Source: JBBRLA01 sp038231615 (lineage in GTDB: Bacteria; Myxococcota_A; Polyangia; Palsa-1104; JAEUJZ01). From it: DNA of 15,440 nucleotides. Where the stretch lies: the NCBI GenBank assembly GCA_038231615.1, contig JBBRLA010000129.1, forward strand, positions 1 to 15,440, written 5' to 3'. This document shows, in pieces, positions 1 to 7,581 of the stretch (positions are counted from its first letter, which is position 1; every line of letters begins with the position of its first letter). The position numbers were made by a program, and so were the translations under genes. Below the pieces are notes generated by a model. The model was not told the origin of the DNA, made no database searches, and was given only the letters and a program-made list of their open reading frames with translations.

Positions 1-1
1 G

Positions 2-330
2 CGCGGAATGTCCCTGGTTCTGGGTATGGTGCGAGCCCTGGAGGAGTTCGGACCCCAGCGGCTGATTGAGATCGCTCAGCAGGTCACGACCCACATGGGC
101 TACGTCATGCAATCCCTCGGGCTCCATAGGCTTTGGGGAGATGTGTTAAAGGTAAAGGTCTGAAGGCTCAGCTCTGCGCGACCCTTTTGCAGGGACAGAT
201 GATCTTCTGGTCGCAGCACTGGTACACGCCCTTCAACCCCGGCCAGTACGACGGCGCCCTGATCCGCATCGAGGGACGTCCCAGACTCTCGCAGCACGGC
301 GGCGAGACCCGGCGGGCGGTACCGCGATGA
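2..330 (+). pseudogene. Possible broken or partial coding region, unidentified
   Basis: Two coding-like stretches lie in different plus-strand frames. The first is open from the window edge (position 2) to a TGA at 161-163 and has fairly regular codons. The second ends at a TGA at 328-330; from about 170 on, its codons are almost all G/C-ending, including a segment reading MIFWSQHWYTPFNPGQYDGA (199-258). The second frame's only upstream start is a TTG at 133, followed by A/T-rich codons that do not look coding. One reading is a single gene broken by a frameshift near 130-170; another is two unrelated fragments. I do not recognise either peptide. It runs convergent to the Uma2 gene that ends at 357. 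Confidence 0.25.
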
Positions 331-356
331 GGTACTGGCTCGCTCAAAAAGGGAGA

Positions 357-1169
357 TCAGGCGGGCCAGGCGCGTTTCTGCATGAGCTGGGTGTACAAGT
401 CCTTCAGCGCGGGCAACTCGGCCTCTTCAATCTGGCGCAGCCTGGGGGCGGAGAGTTCGATGGCCAGCAACGTACACGCGCCAAGGATGGCCTGCCGCAG
501 GCCAGCGGCCTCGCCCTGCCGGCGCTCGTCCTTGCGGACCTGTTCGATGACCGGGTTTTTCTTGTCGATCAGCACTTGAGCCACTGCCTTGTCTGCCTCG
601 GCGGCATCGAGTACTGCACTGACGGGTAACGGGCTGGAAAAGGTCGGATCGGCGATGCGTGTACTTGGCGGCAAGGTCACCCAGGAGTCCCTCCATTCCT
701 TGACCTGCCCCTCCTTGACGAAGATGCCGAAGACGCGCCGCACGCCGCGACTCAGCATGTCTTCGCTCTTGATGTTGATTCCTCTTGGCCCCGTGAGCGG
801 CTGTTCGTTGACCACCTCGAAGGCCAGCTCTTCCAGATACCAGGTTCCGGTGGCGGGGTCCGTGCCCACCCGGCGGATGCAGGTGTCAGGGGCGAAGTCG
901 GCGCCAAGGGCGAAGCGAGTCAGCATATCCGTCGAGGCGACATAGCCCGGCGCGACATGGGCGCGGATCAGGTAGTCGAGCTGGCAGTGCGGATCGCCGT
1001 GCTCGGGTTTGCTGGCCATCGCCTCGAACCGATGGCCGCGCACTACTTCTTCGCGGCTGGTCTCCGGCTCGACCAGGTGGTCATCCACCCGAGGAAAGGG
1101 CTCAGCCCGCCCGGGCCAACCGGGGAAAGCCAGCGGCGTCGAGGCCGAGGCGCCCGGTGCCGTCATCAT
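357..1169 (-). CDS. Uma2 family (DUF820) restriction-endonuclease-fold protein
   Basis: The 270-residue product resembles Uma2/DUF820 proteins, a PD-(D/E)XK-fold family of uncertain biological role. Family hallmarks in order are a PRVDDHLVEP entry segment (26-35), a CQLDYLIRAHVAPGY stretch (62-76), the acidic position in APDTC (D95), the glutamate of LAFEVV (E118), a lysine in the KSEDM segment (134) and the RGVRRVFGIFV strand (141-151). A charged, probably helical tail (about 190-266) ends in KRAWPA, as in myxobacterial members I recall. The frame is open upstream to a TTG at 1367, but codons there are A/T-ending and unlike the gene, so I start at ATG 1169; ATG 1193 and 1166 are alternatives. 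No strong ribosome binding site decides between them. The spacing of the catalytic residues is looser than in textbook nucleases, so activity is unproven. Confidence 0.75.
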   Translation of the reverse strand: MMTAPGASASTPLAFPGWPGRAEPFPRVDDHLVEPETSREEVVRGHRFEAMASKPEHGDPHCQLDYLIRAHVAPGYVASTDMLTRFALGADFAPDTCIRRVGTDPATGTWYLEELAFEVVNEQPLTGPRGINIKSEDMLSRGVRRVFGIFVKEGQVKEWRDSWVTLPPSTRIADPTFSSPLPVSAVLDAAEADKAVAQVLIDKKNPVIEQVRKDERRQGEAAGLRQAILGACTLLAIELSAPRLRQIEEAELPALKDLYTQLMQKRAWPA

Positions 1170-1338
1170 GGGTAATCTGCTCTTGGGGTCCATCCTGGGC
1201 AGCCTAGCAGAGGTGTCGCGGAGGAGCCAGTCTTCCGAGCCTTTCCGGGCGGCAGGGGCTACAAGAAAAGCGGCGCCTTTTTCAAGAGCTGCTGCCAGGA
1301 AAGGGCCCGCAGGTTCACGCGCCGGTAAGTATGAGCGA

Positions 1339-1367
1339 ATCAGACCACATTCATTTTGCCGCGGCAA
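1339..1367 (-). promoter_or_regulatory. Candidate promoter with palindrome over the -35, upstream of the Uma2 gene
   Basis: Read on the minus strand, TTGCCG (1362-1367) and TCTGAT (1339-1344) are separated by 17 bases, each matching the sigma70 consensus at four of six positions. The -35 is half of a perfect 12-base palindrome, TTGCCGCGGCAA (1356-1367), which could be an operator. The leader to the chosen Uma2 start would be about 160 bases. The rest of the gene-free stretch 1170-1470 shows only an A/T-rich patch (1370-1388) and the two small hairpins described separately. Confidence 0.3.
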
Positions 1368-1408
1368 CTGATTTCTTATTTATTTTAGAGACCCATCTTT
1401 TTCAAAGA

Positions 1409-1443
1409 GGGCCGGAATCGGCAGGGAGTGGGCCGGCTTCGGC
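1409..1443. repeat. Two tandem GGGCCGGnnTCGGC hairpin units
   Basis: GGGCCGGAATCGGC (1409-1422) and GGGCCGGCTTCGGC (1430-1443) repeat with a 21-base period and differ at two positions. Each can fold as GCCG-loop-CGGC, and the outer GCCGG and CCGGC arms can also pair with each other. The unit sits just past the stop of the beta-helix gene that ends at 1471. It may act in 3' end formation of that minus-strand transcript, but no clean U-tract follows, so calling it a terminator would go too far. Confidence 0.3.
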
Positions 1444-1470
1444 TTCGTGAGTGATCATAGAGCGCAGGGG

Positions 1471-2868
1471 TCAGGGCACCCTCTGATCGGCGCCAATGTC
1501 GTAGCCCGTGGTGTCCTTCGGCGGCATCGACCGGGGCCGGATATCGCCATCGAAGTCGGTCTTGATGCTGGCATTGACGGTGCCGTGATTGACGCAGCAT
1601 GACGACGGGCTGGCGAGGTGGAAATTGAAGTCCGGCGGCCCGGGAGAAGCAAAGTCAGGGTCTTCCAGGATGCCCCCCAGAGATTCCCCCTTGCCAACGA
1701 CCACCTTGAGGAGCTTGCAGGTCCCGAGGAATTGCGAATTAAGGAAGACCGAGTTACCCCACACGATGGAGTCCTCGATGTTGCGCGAGAAGAGGCCGCA
1801 GTTGATGCCGCCGGATGAGTTGGATTTGTTGGCGGCGACGGTATTGTACTGGAAGGTCCCACTGCTGCTGCTCGCCATCTGGATCAGCGCATCGGCGCCG
1901 CCTGACGTATTGTGCACGATGAAACTATTGGTGACCTGGTAGACGGTCTTGTAACCCAGATAGAGGGCCAGGCTGTTTTGTGACAGACGAGACCGCTCAA
2001 TCGTCACGTTGCATCCCGGCGTAGCGTCTGCGGTCGAACCGCTGATGATGCCCTGAGTAGAGCCTGTGACCCAGCCCTGGCGCAACGTCAGCTTGGCGGT
2101 GGCGTCACGGCACTGAATCGCGGTCTGGTTCGAGTTGACGACGCCAAGGCCGTTCAACGTGAGGTCGCCAGTCCCGCTGACCGTGACTCCGACCTGGCTC
2201 TTGTCCACGGGGAGCTGCACGCCGTCTTTCGGGTCCGCGAAGATGGATACCTTGTGGGACGTGAGCTGGATCTGATCATAAGGCTTGGTGCCGGTGAGAA
2301 TGCGGATCGAGGTCTTGGTGTGGGTGAGATCGTTCACCACGGCACTCACCGCGTCGGGGAGCAGGCAGAAGGGATCGGTCAAGGTTCCCGCGGGCCTTCC
2401 CATGCAGGCCCGGCTGTTATCGACGTAAACGACCTCTGCAGGCTTCAGGCAGCGGCCGGGCTTGTTGTTGCCATTGATCTGATAGATATCGCAGATTTTA
2501 CTCGCGCAGTCGCTGTGCAAGCTGCACGTGTCGCAATGTGCCGACTTGCAGGCCAATCCAGAGTCAGACTTGCAATAGGTCTCCCCAGAGTCGGTGCCTG
2601 GATTCGGGGCGCACTCGAAGCAGGTCATGTTGTTGCAAGCCGGGCGCTCCTTGGTGCACATGGTGTCGTTGGTGCACTCGGATCCCATGAACTGGTCCGG
2701 TGGCGGCCTGAACGCGTCACCGTCAGCGCCCAGATCCATGTCAACCGGTGTGACGCCGGAGAGATCGGCCATGGGCATGCTCGTCTCACTGTTGCAGTCA
2801 GGGGCCAGCAGAAAGGGAAAGAGTGCGACAAGGAAGAGCAAGGGCAGATAGCGGCTAATCTTATGCAT
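1471..2868 (-). CDS. Secreted cysteine-rich right-handed beta-helix protein (copy 2)
   Basis: The 465-residue product is predicted to be exported. It has a basic N-terminus, a hydrophobic core (about 7-22) and LLAPDC with Cys25, a non-canonical lipobox, so it may be a lipoprotein or a signal-peptidase I substrate. Residues about 60-145 carry many cysteines in short spacings (CTNDTMC, CDTCSLHSDC, CASKIC), a pattern common in myxobacterial surface proteins. The rest is rich in Asn, Ser and Thr with repeated N-S/T-x-V/I rungs typical of parallel beta-helices, and it ends in a D-x-D-G...R-P...G-Y-D-I-G-A motif as in choice-of-anchor Q domains. It is a clear paralogue of the gene upstream (3006-4445): both share the IEDSI, FQYNTVA and GYDIGA blocks. 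A GGGA ribosome binding site lies 9 bases before the ATG. Base composition is visibly less GC-rich than in recD2. The ligand or role is unknown. Confidence 0.8.
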   Translation of the reverse strand: MHKISRYLPLLFLVALFPFLLAPDCNSETSMPMADLSGVTPVDMDLGADGDAFRPPPDQFMGSECTNDTMCTKERPACNNMTCFECAPNPGTDSGETYCKSDSGLACKSAHCDTCSLHSDCASKICDIYQINGNNKPGRCLKPAEVVYVDNSRACMGRPAGTLTDPFCLLPDAVSAVVNDLTHTKTSIRILTGTKPYDQIQLTSHKVSIFADPKDGVQLPVDKSQVGVTVSGTGDLTLNGLGVVNSNQTAIQCRDATAKLTLRQGWVTGSTQGIISGSTADATPGCNVTIERSRLSQNSLALYLGYKTVYQVTNSFIVHNTSGGADALIQMASSSSGTFQYNTVAANKSNSSGGINCGLFSRNIEDSIVWGNSVFLNSQFLGTCKLLKVVVGKGESLGGILEDPDFASPGPPDFNFHLASPSSCCVNHGTVNASIKTDFDGDIRPRSMPPKDTTGYDIGADQRVP

Positions 2869-2896
2869 CGGATCACATCCCAGCCAGTTGCATGAT

Positions 2897-2925
2897 ATAG
2901 TATTCTATGCTTCGGCCCATAACAA
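2897..2925 (-). promoter_or_regulatory. Candidate sigma70-type promoter for beta-helix copy 2
   Basis: Read on the minus strand, TTGTTA (2920-2925) and TACTAT (2897-2902) are 17 bases apart, which would place the transcript start about 22 bases before the ATG at 2868. The surrounding bases are A/T-rich against a GC-rich background. A GCCC-TTGTTAT-GGGC inverted repeat overlaps the -35. The 137-base gap from the preceding gene supports a separate promoter here. Confidence 0.4.
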
Positions 2926-3005
2926 GGGCGTTCCCATGAAGGCCCGCGACCCGATGCACCACGTGGGATATCGAAGAGCCCGCCAGGTATCCCGGCTTGG
3001 AACGG

Positions 3006-4445
3006 TCAATTCATGCGCGGAAGCTCGTGGGCCCCGATATCGTAGCCCGCTCCCTGTGGACGCGATGTACCATCGTAGTCGGTCTTGATATCGGAGTTCA
3101 CGGTGCCCTTGTCAATGCAGCAGGCGGCACTCGTGGCATCGTCCATCAAGTGGTAATCGAACATCGGGGCCCCGGGGCTGACGAAGCTGGGATCAAGCGA
3201 TAGCCCGCCCTTGGCGAGGTCCTTGCTTCCAATCACGGTGTTCTTGAGGACGCAAGCGGCGGAAAAAAATTGCGACATCCCGGCGAACTGATTGCCAGTG
3301 ATGATCGAGTCTTCAATGTTCCGTATCACGCCGCCGCAGTCGAATATCACATTGTCGGAATTGTTGCCTGCCACGGTATTGTATTGAAACTTGCCGCTGT
3401 TGTTTCCGGCGATGCTGACGAGGGGGGACCCTATCGTGGTGTTGTTGGTGATGAAGCTATTTGTCATATTGTAGCTCGTCGAGTCGCCCGAGATTCCGAT
3501 CGCGGCGACATGCAACCCCTTGGTCACGAGCACTCGATCTATCTTTGCACCCGTGCAGTTGTTCAGCGCCACACCAACGCCAGCACTGCCCTGCACGCGG
3601 GTGCGACGCAGGGCCATCGTCGCCATGTTACAACTCACACCCGCGCTCCCGTCCACCACGAAACCGTCCAGCGTGGCATTCGCTCGACCTCCGATGTTGA
3701 CCCCGAGAGTGCCGCTGTCACCGCCGAGAGAGGAGTCCTGACCGGAGCCAAAACCGCCATACAACGAGAGGGTGCTGCTCATGATCGAGAGCGAGCCGTA
3801 GTTCTTTGTGCTGGGCATCACCCGCACCGCGGTGTTGCCTTTCAGGTGCGCCAGGGCGTAGGTAATGTCACAGTAAGGATCGCCCATGATGCCGCTGCCT
3901 GCGTCCATCTTGGTGCAGGCCCCATTCTTGTTGTCCACGTAGATCACCGCCTTCGTCGACAAGCACTTGCCCAGGCCGCCCTTGCTGTTGGTCTGGTAGA
4001 CGTCGCAGACTTTGCTCTGACAGTCTTCGTGTTTGGTGCAAGAATCGACGCAGGCGTGGTCGATGCAGGCGGAGTCGTCCCCGCACTGGGTAAAGTCGGC
4101 GCACTGCACGCAGGTGTTCTGAAAGCAGGCTTTCAGCGGGTTCTGGCCCACAATCGAGCGTTGGCTGCACTCCTTGGGCACGTCGGCCGGGCTGAGGGCG
4201 CCGCAGCCGAGGCACAGGCCGTTGTGGCAGATGTCATTCGAACCCGCAGGGCAGTCAGCGTACGAAGTGCATTCCTTGACGCAGACCTTCGTGGCCATGT
4301 CGCCAATCCCATCGCATAGATAGCCTGCCCCGCACAGCGACAAATTCTTGGTGCAGTTGCGCTCGTTGCCCGTATCGTACGAACCCCAGAGCGCATCACA
4401 GCTTCCCAGCGAGAGGAACGCAGCCAGCCAGAATGCTTTTCGCAT
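3006..4445 (-). CDS. Cysteine-rich right-handed beta-helix lipoprotein (copy 1)
   Basis: The 479-residue product begins MRKAFWLAAFLSLGSC, a short signal peptide with a canonical lipobox (LGS|Cys16) and Asp at +2, so it should be an envelope lipoprotein. Residues about 25-165 hold a long run of cysteine pairs (CTSYADCPAG, CGDDSACIDHAC, CTKHEDCQSKVC). From about 175 a IYVDN strand opens a beta-helix region rich in Asn, Ser and Gly, ending with the DYDG...RPQGAGYDIGAHE motif of choice-of-anchor Q domains. The reading frame is open far upstream (to 5270), but that stretch is a shadow of the PEGA gene. ATG 4445 has an AGGCGAGGG ribosome binding site 9 bases upstream. An alternative ATG at 4466 overlaps the PEGA stop as TGATG, so translational coupling is likely either way. 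Substrate unknown. Confidence 0.82.
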   Translation of the reverse strand: MRKAFWLAAFLSLGSCDALWGSYDTGNERNCTKNLSLCGAGYLCDGIGDMATKVCVKECTSYADCPAGSNDICHNGLCLGCGALSPADVPKECSQRSIVGQNPLKACFQNTCVQCADFTQCGDDSACIDHACVDSCTKHEDCQSKVCDVYQTNSKGGLGKCLSTKAVIYVDNKNGACTKMDAGSGIMGDPYCDITYALAHLKGNTAVRVMPSTKNYGSLSIMSSTLSLYGGFGSGQDSSLGGDSGTLGVNIGGRANATLDGFVVDGSAGVSCNMATMALRRTRVQGSAGVGVALNNCTGAKIDRVLVTKGLHVAAIGISGDSTSYNMTNSFITNNTTIGSPLVSIAGNNSGKFQYNTVAGNNSDNVIFDCGGVIRNIEDSIITGNQFAGMSQFFSAACVLKNTVIGSKDLAKGGLSLDPSFVSPGAPMFDYHLMDDATSAACCIDKGTVNSDIKTDYDGTSRPQGAGYDIGAHELPRMN

Positions 4446-4465
4446 TTGAGTATTCCCTCGCCTCA

Positions 4466-5569
4466 TCAGAAGGACAGCGCCAGGTTGGTAAATGCCCCGC
4501 CAAAAGTGGGGCCCGCTGATAGCTGGACCAGCCGCTTCTCGCCCGGAATGGCGATCAGCACCGCGCCCGCGGCGATGACGGCGACGCCGACGCCGACCAG
4601 TGCCCCACCGATGCCGCCGGTGCTGAACTGCCTGTCGGTCACCTGTGCCGGCGGCACCGGCTGGCCGATCTCGCCACCGTTGACCGCCAATGCGGAAATG
4701 CCAAACCCGGCAATGATCGCTCCCACGCCGATGCCGCCGATGCCGGCAGCCATCCGCCACTTGGGCCGCGGCCCCCGCACTTCCCGGTACTCCTTGTCCG
4801 AGCCCTGCTTCAGTTTCGCATCCACCGTCTCCCGCTTGTTCTCGCGGACTTCCACGGTGACACGAAAGGTCTTGAAGCCGGTGCGGATCACGGCGATCTC
4901 GTGCTTGCCGACAAAGGCCCTGTGCTTGTATGGGGTGAAGCCCAGCTTGTGGTTGTCGACCAACACGTCGCCGCTGGGTTCGGAGTTCACCTCGATGGTG
5001 CCGCGGGGCTGGGCAGCGTCGAGAATCACGGTCTTGCCCACCAGCTCGCCCAGGGCCTGGGCGGCCTGCTCCAGGCCGCACCCCTCGCAGTCGGTGGTCT
5101 CCTTCGATCCGGTGGCGCCGATCGGCACGTCGAAGAGCGACGCGGTGAAGCGCCACGAGGCCTCTGACTCTCCCCCGGGGCCCCTGCGGGCACCGTCTCG
5201 CTTGTGCCGCTGGATGGCCAGCGAGATCACCGATTGGGCAGTCAACAGGCGCCCGATGCGGTCCTGACACTCCTCGGTGCGGCAGTTGGCCAGTTCGGGC
5301 TCGCCCTCCAGCACGGCGGAGAGGTCGGCGCTGGGCACGATCTGCAACTGCGCGCTGCGCAGCGCCTCGGTGACGGCGGAAAGGAGGCGCTGCTGATCCT
5401 CCCTGGGGATCTGCCCCTCGATCTTGGGCTCAAGGACCACCGCCAGGGACTGGGCGTGGGCCATCCGGGCTCCGGCGGTCAGCGCCATCCCCAGCCCCAG
5501 AAGGACCAGGGCCTGTCGACTCCAGGCAGCAGGGGTCGGTCCAGCACGTCGCGAAGTTGGCGTCTTCAT
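4466..5569 (-). CDS. PEGA-domain envelope protein
   Basis: The 367-residue product has a twin-basic N-terminus, a hydrophobic stretch (20-35) and an AHA|QS cleavage site near residue 39. Residues 41-185 resemble the N-terminal region of many myxobacterial surface proteins, with two CxxC-like pairs (C96/C101, C161/C164). A PEGA domain follows (about 190-254): GTIEVNSEPSGDVLVDN, then LGFTPYKHRAFVGKHEI. Two hydrophobic Gly/Ala-rich segments (274-296, 318-341) are probable membrane helices, and the last strand ends in Phe. PEGA domains are thought to act as surface or peptidoglycan-proximal binding modules; the partner here is unknown. I start at ATG 5569 because it gives the cleanest signal peptide. 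A TTG at 5590 overlaps the stop of the 17-codon ORF upstream and is a real alternative. It is followed at once by beta-helix copy 1, so the two are probably co-transcribed. Confidence 0.82.
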   Translation of the reverse strand: MKTPTSRRAGPTPAAWSRQALVLLGLGMALTAGARMAHAQSLAVVLEPKIEGQIPREDQQRLLSAVTEALRSAQLQIVPSADLSAVLEGEPELANCRTEECQDRIGRLLTAQSVISLAIQRHKRDGARRGPGGESEASWRFTASLFDVPIGATGSKETTDCEGCGLEQAAQALGELVGKTVILDAAQPRGTIEVNSEPSGDVLVDNHKLGFTPYKHRAFVGKHEIAVIRTGFKTFRVTVEVRENKRETVDAKLKQGSDKEYREVRGPRPKWRMAAGIGGIGVGAIIAGFGISALAVNGGEIGQPVPPAQVTDRQFSTGGIGGALVGVGVAVIAAGAVLIAIPGEKRLVQLSAGPTFGGAFTNLALSF

Positions 5570-5586
5570 CGTTGTCAGCCATGGCC

Positions 5587-5640
5587 TCAAGATAAGCCCC
5601 AGGTCCAGATGAACTGGAAGTAGTTCCGCAGTTTCCCCAT
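5587..5640 (-). CDS. Possible 17-residue peptide ORF with strong ribosome binding site
   Basis: The ORF encodes MGKLRNYFQFIWTWGLS and stops. A near-ideal Shine-Dalgarno, GGGGGAG, ends 8 bases before its ATG, stronger than that of any neighbour. Codons are mostly G/C-ending until the last two. Five aromatic residues fall in nine positions. It starts 42 bases after the thiolase stop. Its TGA overlaps a TTG that is in frame with the PEGA gene (TTGA), so it could be a translational-coupling leader. It could also be the remnant N-terminus of a lost gene. I recognise no family; function is unknown. Confidence 0.35.
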   Translation of the reverse strand: MGKLRNYFQFIWTWGLS

Positions 5641-5682
5641 GTTACCACTCCCCCGGAAATTCTGTCATTTCTCTCATGGTCT

Positions 5683-6939
<1,257 letters not shown>

Positions 6940-6978
6940 ATCACTCTCACCACCGCCTGATCCACGCAGCGGCCCGAT

Positions 6979-7007
6979 ATTCTACGCGGGGGGGCCCGAT
7001 GGAACAA
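6979..7007 (-). promoter_or_regulatory. Candidate promoter of the thiolase gene
   Basis: Read on the minus strand, TTGTTC (7002-7007) and TAGAAT (6979-6984, five of six to consensus) are 17 bases apart. The spacer contains a run of seven C. The predicted transcript start would give a leader of about 33 bases before ATG 6939. Confidence 0.45.
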
Positions 7008-7083
7008 GGAACAAGCGCCACCGCCAACCCGATGTCATGACGAAGCCAGTCAAGGATGGATGAGACAGGCGGAGCGACTGGAC

Positions 7084-7113
7084 TTGACGCGGACCTCACG
7101 AAAGCAGTATTTC
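7084..7113 (+). promoter_or_regulatory. Candidate promoter of the response regulator gene
   Basis: TTGACG (7084-7089) is followed after 18 bases by TATTTC (7108-7113), or after 17 by GTATTT. Transcription from it would start at or within a base or two of ATG 7120, implying a leaderless or near-leaderless message. This fits the absence of a good ribosome binding site there. Confidence 0.35.
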
Positions 7114-7119
7114 TCTTAC

Positions 7120-7581
7120 ATGGAAGTATCAGGCCGCGACTGCGTGGCCACCGCGACGGGGCCCGAGGGGCCGGTACGCGGCGCTCCGGTTGCCGGGAAG
7201 GACCATCGCCCGCTGCCGGAAGGGGCGCCGATCGTGCTGGTGATCGAGGATGACCCCGACGTGGCCCTGGCGATTGTCCAGTGCCTGGCGGCGCACGGGT
7301 ACGCGACGCTGCGCGGGGCCAACGGGACAGAGGCGCTGGAGTTGGCGCCGCTGCACCCACTGGCGATGGTATTGCTCGACTGGCGGTTGCCGGGGACGCC
7401 CAAAGGGGCGGAACTGGTCCAGCGTCTGCGGGCCGAGTGCCGTTATCGGCTCCCGGTGGTGGTGATCTCGGCCGACCCGGCGGCGCTTTCGGAGGCGCGG
7501 GACGCCGGGGTCGAGGACTACCTGCCCAAGCCCTTCCGCCTGGACGATCTGGTCCACGTCGTCGACGAGCACTCCCGTTAG
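7120..7581 (+). CDS. Stand-alone response regulator receiver protein
   Basis: The 153-residue product is a single receiver (REC) domain after a disordered-looking lead of about 35 residues. Visible signature residues are the acidic pair Asp44/Asp45 in VIEDDPD, the phospho-acceptor Asp87 in LLDWRLPG, the switch Ser117 in VVISAD and Lys137 in YLPKPF. There is no output domain, so it would signal through protein contacts, as CheY- or Spo0F-like proteins do. No histidine kinase is in the window. The frame extends upstream to 7060, but I choose ATG 7120 because upstream codons look non-coding and the candidate promoter (7084-7113) lies inside the extension. Its TAG overlaps the recD2 stop from the other strand. 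Confidence 0.88.
   Translation: MEVSGRDCVATATGPEGPVRGAPVAGKDHRPLPEGAPIVLVIEDDPDVALAIVQCLAAHGYATLRGANGTEALELAPLHPLAMVLLDWRLPGTPKGAELVQRLRAECRYRLPVVVISADPAALSEARDAGVEDYLPKPFRLDDLVHVVDEHSR

Noticed and set aside
1170..1367. N-terminal extension of the Uma2 gene to a TTG at 1367
   Set aside because: Codons are A/T-ending and the peptide lacks family similarity. A candidate promoter lies inside it.
3270..4319. 349-codon plus-strand ORF opposite beta-helix copy 1
   Set aside because: It is a His/Ala/Val-rich shadow. The minus strand has a signal peptide, a cysteine pattern and a paralogue next door.
4446..5270. Upstream extension of the beta-helix copy 1 frame
   Set aside because: The extension is an Arg-rich out-of-frame reading of the PEGA gene, while a lipoprotein signal peptide with a ribosome binding site begins at 4445.
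5430..5648. 72-codon minus-strand ORF across the PEGA gene start
   Set aside because: It has a GTG start, overlaps both the 17-codon ORF and the PEGA signal peptide out of frame, and turns into Pro/Gly-rich shadow sequence.
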